Shown one piece after another: positions 6,392 to 10,239 of a stretch of 10,239 nucleotides of DNA. Below the pieces are notes generated by a model, which did no database searches, was not told where the DNA came from, and saw only the letters and a program-made list of their open reading frames with translations. The DNA is from Actinomycetes bacterium (GTDB taxonomy: Bacteria; Actinomycetota; Actinomycetes; Propionibacteriales; Propionibacteriaceae). A program made the position numbers and the translations under genes. The stretch is from assembly GCA_009785885.1 (NCBI GenBank), contig WQUE01000228.1, forward strand, positions 1 to 10,239. Direction: 5' to 3'. Each line of letters starts with the position of its first letter. Position 1 is the stretch's first letter.

Positions 6392-6777
6392 GCCGGTGGC
6401 GTCCCCTGGGTCGTGGCGTCGTGGATGGACTGGGCCGTGCCGCCCTCGGCCGCCGTCGCGATGGGATGGACGAGGACGGCCGTCCCGTACGCGCACACCT
6501 CCGAGAACGACTGGGCGATGTCGCCGGTGTCGAAGCGCATCGCGACGATGGCGTTGCCGCCCCGCTGCACGCACATGTCCCACATGCGCTGCATCACCTG
6601 GTTGCGGGAGTCGTAGACGAGGTTCGTGTACTGGGAGATCTCGCCCCCGCCGAGGGCCTTGAAGCCGGCCACGAGGTTCGCGCCGATGTTGGCGCTGCGG
6701 ACCGTGAGGCCCATCACCTCGCCCAGCACCGCGTCGATCTGATACCCCGGGATGTCGTTCGTTGTCACAATCAGCAT
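6385..6777 (-). CDS. YbjQ/UPF0145 family protein
   Basis: A 130-residue soluble protein. The family pattern is clear: M-L-I-V-T-T-N-D-I-P-G-Y at 1-12, G-L-T-V-R-S-A-N-I-G at 23-32, a central stretch of charged and amide residues, then N-A-I-V-A-M-R-F-D-T at 75-84 and C-A-Y-G-T-A-V at 95-101. The family forms small ring-like oligomers in solved structures and is listed as putative heavy-metal-binding, but its role is unknown. The last 25 residues are a low-complexity Ala/Thr/Gly tail. No Shine-Dalgarno sequence precedes the ATG. A TACGCT box 6 bases before it suggests a leaderless mRNA. It follows hpt on the same strand and converges with the LacI gene, 10 bases away. Its place after hpt is unusual. 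Confidence 0.85.
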   Translation of the reverse strand: MLIVTTNDIPGYQIDAVLGEVMGLTVRSANIGANLVAGFKALGGGEISQYTNLVYDSRNQVMQRMWDMCVQRGGNAIVAMRFDTGDIAQSFSEVCAYGTAVLVHPIATAAEGGTAQSIHDATTQGTPPAA

Positions 6778-6783
6778 GGCGCC

Positions 6784-6789
6784 AGCGTA
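6784..6789 (-). promoter_or_regulatory. putative -10 box of ybjQ gene (leaderless start)
   Basis: Read on the minus strand this is TACGCT, a TANNNT box, with 6 bases between it and the ATG whose A is at 6777. This spacing puts the transcription start on the ATG itself. There is no ribosome binding site and no clear -35 hexamer at 16-18 bases upstream. Confidence 0.45.
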
Positions 6790-6815
6790 CCGAACACACC
6801 TGTGGGAGAACGCAC

Positions 6816-6850
6816 CGTCCGTCAGGACTGACGGACGAACCGTCCGTCAG
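6816..6850. repeat. three-armed inverted repeat between hpt and ybjQ genes
   Basis: The 10-mer CGTCCGTCAG occurs at 6816-6825 and 6841-6850, and its exact reverse complement CTGACGGACG at 6828-6837. The middle arm can pair with either flank (loops of 2 and 3 bases), so two exclusive hairpins exist. The hpt stop codon (TGA, 6849-6847 on the minus strand) lies inside the outer arm. For hpt mRNA this could act as a terminator or stabilising hairpin, though no T tract follows. As DNA, it could be a palindromic operator just upstream of the ybjQ promoter, for example for a TetR-type regulator. The sequence does not decide between these. Confidence 0.65.
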
Positions 6851-7398
6851 TTGTACACGTGCGGGGCGAGCGTGGCGACGTCGCGCAGGTTGCGGTACCG
6901 CTGCGCGTAGTCGAGGCCGTAGCCGACGACGAACTCCGGCGGGATGTCGAAGCCGAGGTACTTCACCGGCACATCGACCCGGAGCGCGTCGGGCTTGCGG
7001 AACATGGCCATGATCTCCACCGAGGCCGGTTCGCGGCCGCGCAGGTTGTCGAGCAGGTAGTTCAGCGTCAGGCCGGTGTCGACGATGTCCTCGACGATCA
7101 GGACGTCGCGGCCCCGGATGTCGCAGGAGAGGTCCTTCAGGATGCGCACGACGCCGGACGACTTCGTGGCGGCGCCGTAGCTGGACACGGCCATCCAGTC
7201 CATCTGCATGTGGCTGCGCATCGCGCGGGCGAGATCGCTCATCACCATCACGGCGCCGTTCAGGACGCCGACCAGCAGCAGCTCACGTCCGGCGTAGTCG
7301 GCGTCGATCTGGGCCCCGATCTCGCGCAATCGCGCCATGATCTGGGCTTCCGTGTAGAGCACGTGGTCGAGATCGTCCCTCACATCGGCGGAATCCAT
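6847..7398 (-). CDS. hpt: hypoxanthine phosphoribosyltransferase
   Basis: A 183-residue enzyme of usual length. It joins hypoxanthine (and usually guanine) to PRPP, giving IMP or GMP in purine salvage in the cytoplasm. The PRPP-binding motif I-V-E-D-I-V-D-T-G-L-T is at 101-111 (Glu103, Asp104, Asp107). The N-terminal segment D-H-V-L-Y-T-E-A-Q-I (11-20) and L-L-V-G-V-L-N-G-A (41-49) are typical, as is the base-binding end V-K-Y-L-G-F-D-I-P, then V-V-G-Y-G-L-D-Y. The ATG at 7398 is chosen because the domain begins there. The frame stays open further upstream through the tilS gene, but that part is a shadow. No clear ribosome binding site precedes it; TACGAT lies 6 bases before the ATG. It follows tilS by 52 bases, the usual actinobacterial pair. 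The three-armed repeat lies at its end. Confidence 0.96.
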   Translation of the reverse strand: MDSADVRDDLDHVLYTEAQIMARLREIGAQIDADYAGRELLLVGVLNGAVMVMSDLARAMRSHMQMDWMAVSSYGAATKSSGVVRILKDLSCDIRGRDVLIVEDIVDTGLTLNYLLDNLRGREPASVEIMAMFRKPDALRVDVPVKYLGFDIPPEFVVGYGLDYAQRYRNLRDVATLAPHVYN

Positions 7399-7404
7399 GG
7401 CCCC

Positions 7405-7410
7405 ATCGTA
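7405..7410 (-). promoter_or_regulatory. putative -10 box of hpt (leaderless start)
   Basis: On the minus strand this reads TACGAT, a good TANNNT -10 box, with 6 bases (GGGGCC) before the hpt ATG. The spacing is the same as at the ybjQ gene. No convincing -35 box is seen 17-18 bases upstream. The hpt gene may thus have its own start in addition to read-through from tilS. Confidence 0.5.
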
Positions 7411-7450
7411 CCGGCGGCCCCCAGGTCGCCTCGCGCCCCGAGACGACCGT

Positions 7451-8455
7451 TCAGGCATCCGCCCCGGCCTGCCACGACAGGGAGGGGCCGCGGCGGACGA
7501 CCGTGCCGCCGGCGACGTCGACGCCGCGCTGGCCGTGCCAGTCATGGACGAGGGCGAGCACGGCTGTCGTCGTCGCGAGCGTGGGCGTCGCGGCGCCACA
7601 GGCCGCCAGCCAGCCGCGCACCACCCGGGACGCGAGCGCCGGCGGCAGGTCCCGCACCGCCGCGACCGGCAGTGTTCCCTTGGGGGCGCCGAGCCCGGCG
7701 AGGGCGGTCCGGGCGAGGTCGTCGAGACAGTCGGCGTCGGCCCGGGCGAGCGTCGCGGTGCGCGCCAGGGCCTCCGCGATGCCGGGGCCGAGGGCGGCCT
7801 CCAGCGTCGGCAGAAGGGCACGCGCCCGCACCCGGGCGAAACGGTCGTCGTCGTTCATCGGGTCGTCCCACGGCGTCAGGCCCCAGTCGGCGCACGCCTG
7901 CCGCGTCGTGGTGCGCCGCAGGCCCAGCAGCGGGCGGACGAAGAGCGGCCCGTCGCCCGATGTAGCGGGCATGCCCGCCAGGGAGCGAGTCCCGGAGCCG
8001 CGGGCGAGCCCCAGCAGCACGGTCTCGGCCTGGTCGTCCAGCGTGTGGCCGAGCAACACGAGGCCGGCGCCCGGGGCGGCCAGGGCGGCGTAGCGGGCCG
8101 CCCTGGCGGATGCCTCCAGGCCGGCGGGATCGCGCTCGTCGACGTGCACGCGTGTCACCGTGGCGGGCAGCCCCAGGTCTCCCAGGGCAGCGGCGGTGCG
8201 GGCCGCGACGGCCGCCGAGCCGGGCTGCAGGCCATGGTCGACGACCAGCGCGGAGGCCTCACCGACGAGCGTGGGGGTGTGCCGGGCGTGCCAGGCGAGC
8301 GCGGCGGCCAGCGCCAGCGAGTCGGCGCCGCCGGAGCAGGCGGCGCGTACGCGGGAACCGGCGTCCGGCCCGAGCCGGGCGTGTCCCGATTCCAGGCCGG
8401 CTCGCACGGCCCCGACGAGGGCCTGCTGGGCGGGGCACAGGGCGCGCCTAGCCAT
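7451..8455 (-). CDS. tilS: tRNA(Ile)-lysidine synthetase
   Basis: A 334-residue protein. It uses ATP to attach lysine to C34 of the CAU-anticodon tRNA-Ile, so that the tRNA reads AUA and takes isoleucine. The ATP pyrophosphatase (PP-loop) motif S-G-G-A-D-S is at 41-46, with V-V-D-H-G-L at 71-76 and the second signature L-G-H-T-L-D-D-Q-A-E-T at 135-145. The stretch R-P-L-L (193-196), then D-D-P-M-N (217-221), is also typical. It is shorter than the E. coli enzyme (432 residues), as usual for actinobacterial versions that lack the full C-terminal domains. The ATG at 8455 overlaps the end of the DUF2342 gene by 8 bases and has only a weak ribosome binding site, so translation is probably coupled. 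The hpt gene follows after 52 bases. Confidence 0.95.
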   Translation of the reverse strand: MARRALCPAQQALVGAVRAGLESGHARLGPDAGSRVRAACSGGADSLALAAALAWHARHTPTLVGEASALVVDHGLQPGSAAVAARTAAALGDLGLPATVTRVHVDERDPAGLEASARAARYAALAAPGAGLVLLGHTLDDQAETVLLGLARGSGTRSLAGMPATSGDGPLFVRPLLGLRRTTTRQACADWGLTPWDDPMNDDDRFARVRARALLPTLEAALGPGIAEALARTATLARADADCLDDLARTALAGLGAPKGTLPVAAVRDLPPALASRVVRGWLAACGAATPTLATTTAVLALVHDWHGQRGVDVAGGTVVRRGPSLSWQAGADA

Positions 8456-9479
8456 CCAGCCGACCCGCGTCCGTCGCGCGGATGCGTGCCACCCACGTGT
8501 CGGGCGCGCGCAGCTCGTCGAGGCTGGGTAGGTTGGCCGGCGCCGCGAACGCCAGGTTCAGGGTCGCCAGGTCGGCGATCGCCAACACGCGGCGGCAGAA
8601 CTGCGCGCCCTCGGCGTACTGGGCCATCTTGGCGTCCAGTCCGAGGAGCCGCCCGGCCAGCGCGGCGAGGTTGCGGCGCGCCCGCTGCCGGTTGAAGCCG
8701 GCGCGGATCGACTGGACCGACGGGATCACGGCGGGGCCGACGGCGTCCATCATCACGTCGGCGTGTCCCTCGAGCAGGGACATGCACGCGGTGATCCCGT
8801 CCAGCGCGGCGGCGGTCGCGGGGCCCGACCAGGCCGAGATCAGGCCCAGGCTCGTGGCCGCGTGGTCGGCGTTGCGCTCCGTGCGCCACTGCGTCAGACG
8901 GCGGGGCAGGTCGCTCCACCAGGGTTCCTCGTCGGCGTCGGCGGCCATGAGCGACGTGGCCAGCTCGATCAGGTGCGCGCGCAGCCACGGCGCGGCGGCG
9001 AACTGCGCCCGGTGGGTCTCCTCGTGGAGGCACACCCACAGCCGGAAGTCGTCCGGATGGGCGTCGAGGACGCGCTCCATGCGGACGACGTTGGGGGCCA
9101 CGAGCAGCAGCCGCGGTTGTTCGCCGAGCGGGTCGAACTGACCCAGCACCCGGCTTGCCAGCACGCCCAGGACGGCACCCAGCACCGGGGCGGGTGGCAG
9201 GACCCCGGCCAACTCCGGGCCCGCCTCGTCCAGAAGATGTCGGATGGTGGTCGCGTTCGCCCACATGAGGCCGTCGCGGTCGACGACGAGCGTGGTGCCG
9301 GGACCCGTCCCCGCCGGCAGCTGGGTGACCTCGGCGACCAGCCGCGGCGCCCGGGCGGCGGCCGCCCGCAGTCCGGCGACCGCGGCGGCCATCTCGGCGG
9401 GGTGGATCCCCCGGGTTCCCGGCCCGGCGACCTGCCGGCCCAGACGGACGGCGGAGCGCCAGACGTCGCGTGAACTCAT
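8448..9479 (-). CDS. DUF2342 zincin-like putative metallopeptidase
   Basis: A 343-residue protein of the actinobacterial DUF2342 family (also called zinc-dependent metalloprotease or coenzyme F420 biosynthesis-associated protein in databases). The zinc-binding motif H-E-E-T-H is at 152-156, within W-V-C-L-H-E-E-T-H-R. A second conserved stretch L-L-E-G-H-A-D-V at 235-242 may hold the third ligand. No signal peptide or membrane segment is seen, so it should be cytoplasmic. The F420 link in the name comes from co-occurrence across genomes and is not shown here. Substrate and role are unknown. The ATG at 9479 has GGAGGG almost touching it and a TAGGCT box 7 bases before it, so both leadered and leaderless starts are possible. 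It overlaps tilS by 8 bases, an arrangement common in actinobacteria. Confidence 0.9.
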   Translation of the reverse strand: MSSRDVWRSAVRLGRQVAGPGTRGIHPAEMAAAVAGLRAAAARAPRLVAEVTQLPAGTGPGTTLVVDRDGLMWANATTIRHLLDEAGPELAGVLPPAPVLGAVLGVLASRVLGQFDPLGEQPRLLLVAPNVVRMERVLDAHPDDFRLWVCLHEETHRAQFAAAPWLRAHLIELATSLMAADADEEPWWSDLPRRLTQWRTERNADHAATSLGLISAWSGPATAAALDGITACMSLLEGHADVMMDAVGPAVIPSVQSIRAGFNRQRARRNLAALAGRLLGLDAKMAQYAEGAQFCRRVLAIADLATLNLAFAAPANLPSLDELRAPDTWVARIRATDAGRLDG

Positions 9480-9486
9480 GCCCTCC

Positions 9487-9492
9487 AGCCTA
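9487..9492 (-). promoter_or_regulatory. putative -10 box of the DUF2342-tilS unit
   Basis: On the minus strand this is TAGGCT (TANNNT), 7 bases before the ATG of the DUF2342 gene and 2 bases after the 22-bp palindrome. It would give a leaderless or nearly leaderless mRNA. GGAGGG next to the ATG is a rival reading as a tightly spaced ribosome binding site. No clear -35 is seen because the palindrome occupies that place. Confidence 0.35.
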
Positions 9493-9494
9493 CG

Positions 9495-9516
9495 GCCTGC
9501 CCGCCGGCGGGCAGGC
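9495..9516. terminator. 22-bp perfect palindrome after the methyltransferase gene
   Basis: The left half GCCTGCCCGCC (9495-9505) is followed directly by its exact complement GGCGGGCAGGC (9506-9516). It starts 5 bases after the stop of the TRM11-like gene, read on the minus strand. As RNA it would fold into a very stable GC-rich stem with a minimal loop. There is no T tract, which is usual for many actinobacterial terminators. A protein-binding site is possible, because a putative -10 box follows immediately. Confidence 0.6.
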
Positions 9517-9521
9517 GGGCG

Positions 9522-10239
9522 TCAGGTCGCGGGCCGGACCGCGACGACGAGGTCGCGCTCGATCGACGCGTCCACCCGGTGGGCCAGGCGATCCCACGGT
9601 CCGCCGGTGCACGGTTCGAGACCGGACGCCCGCACGAGACCGAGCAGGTCGGAGCGGGCCAGGCTGTACGTGTTCCACGACAGCCCCAGCGCCCCGCCGG
9701 GACGAAGCTGGCCGGCCCACACCGGCAGTGCCTCGCGCAGCAACTGCGCGGGGGAGCGGTCCCGGGGCCCGCTCGCCTCGCGGGCGCCGTGCACGACGCC
9801 GTACGGCGCATCGGTGACGACGGCATCGAACCGCCGCTTGCCGTACAGCATCGCCGAGTCGCGGGTGTCTCCCGTGAACACGGTCAGGGTCAGCGACGCG
9901 TCGAGCCAGGTGGCGTCGAACCGACGTCCCAGCTTGCGCCGGTCGCGGCGCACGGGCGTGGTCTCGGCGCGGTGGTGGCGCCGCGTCCGGCGCAGGTACG
10001 TGGTGACGTATGCGGCCATCGCCTCGAACGCCGCCCCGTCCGCCTCGACGCCGGCCGCGTCGCAGCCGGCCCGCCACGCCACGAGCAGGGTCGTGCCCCG
10101 TCCGGCCAGCGGGTCCAGCACGCACGGCCGCCGCGCCGGGACCGGCGCCTCCGGTGGGGGCGGGACCACGCCGGCCGCCGCGAGCGTCAGGTTGAGCAGC
10201 AGCGCCGTGAACTGTTCGTTCGTCTTGCCCGGGTACTTC
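9522..10239 (-). CDS. TRM11-like SAM-dependent methyltransferase, C-terminal part (5' end outside window)
   Basis: The frame is open to the window edge and gives 238 residues before TGA (9524-9522). The visible start K-Y-P-G-K-T-N-E-Q-F matches the (R/K)-Y-P-G-K-T-N-E motif of bacterial TRM11-family proteins, so the true N-terminus lies further upstream and the GTG at 10169 is not the start. SAM-binding motif I is L-D-P-L-A-G-R-G-T-T at 41-50 of the visible part, and V-E-A-D at 64-67 probably contacts the ribose. The catalytic motif IV reads T-D-A-P-Y-G-V-V-H-G at 142-151, a variant of (D/N)-P-P-Y. In archaea and eukaryotes, Trm11 makes N2-methylguanosine at tRNA position 10. The substrate of the bacterial relatives is not known to me; RNA or DNA base methylation is the broad expectation. 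It is followed by the 22-bp palindrome and the DUF2342 gene. Confidence 0.85.
   Translation of the reverse strand, partial: KYPGKTNEQFTALLLNLTLAAAGVVPPPPEAPVPARRPCVLDPLAGRGTTLLVAWRAGCDAAGVEADGAAFEAMAAYVTTYLRRTRRHHRAETTPVRRDRRKLGRRFDATWLDASLTLTVFTGDTRDSAMLYGKRRFDAVVTDAPYGVVHGAREASGPRDRSPAQLLREALPVWAGQLRPGGALGLSWNTYSLARSDLLGLVRASGLEPCTGGPWDRLAHRVDASIERDLVVAVRPAT

Noticed and set aside
7399..7821. N-terminal extension of hpt through the tilS-hpt gap into tilS
   Set aside because: The extra part is Pro/Arg/Ser-rich shadow of tilS. The phosphoribosyltransferase domain begins right after the ATG at 7398.
8155..9264. 369-codon minus-strand frame across the DUF2342 and tilS genes
   Set aside because: It is Arg/Pro/Gly-rich without a known domain, and the other frame carries the H-E-x-x-H and S-G-G-x-D-S motifs.
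1..10239. Mobile elements, CRISPR, toxin-antitoxin or phage-defence genes
   Set aside because: No transposase, integrase, terminal repeats, spaced repeat array or defence domain is seen in any frame. The genes are metabolic and housekeeping.

Overview
The window is very GC-rich with dense, mostly well-behaved genes. Several gene families point to an actinobacterium: a DUF2342 zincin-like metallopeptidase next to tilS, the tilS-hpt pair, a CebE/CebF/CebG-type sugar transporter without its own ATPase, and start codons placed just after -10-like boxes. No genus can be named from the sequence alone. I see no phage, transposon, CRISPR array, rRNA or tRNA.

Left part, plus strand (1-6374): a beta-glucoside or cello-oligosaccharide use locus. 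It starts with the C-terminal end of a GH94 glycoside phosphorylase and a complete cytoplasmic GH1 beta-glucosidase. A 194-base regulatory gap follows, holding a 16-bp perfect palindrome of the LacI/CebR operator type, a plausible promoter just before it, and a GTAAC-N6-GTAAC direct repeat that resembles a GlnR box. Next come a lipoprotein sugar-binding protein, a hairpin, two MalF/MalG-type permeases overlapping by 4 bases, and a LacI-family repressor that most likely reads the palindrome. The binding protein and permeases bring the sugar in, an ATPase encoded elsewhere (MsiK type) would power the import, and GH94 and GH1 would split it by phosphorolysis and hydrolysis.

Right part, minus strand (6385-10239): housekeeping genes. 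In reading order they are the C-terminal part of a TRM11-like methyltransferase (cut by the window end), a DUF2342 putative metallopeptidase, tilS (tRNA-Ile lysidine synthetase), hpt (hypoxanthine phosphoribosyltransferase) and a YbjQ/UPF0145 protein. The two halves meet tail to tail at 6374/6385, where a short inverted repeat contains both stop codons. The ftsH gene that commonly follows tilS-hpt in actinobacteria is not there; ybjQ takes its place.

The most interesting signals are regulatory. Three minus-strand genes have a TANNNT box 6 or 7 bases before ATG, which suggests leaderless mRNAs. A three-armed inverted repeat that can fold in two exclusive ways sits between hpt and ybjQ, and a 22-bp perfect palindrome sits between the methyltransferase and the DUF2342 gene. 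I find no convincing undescribed multi-gene system.
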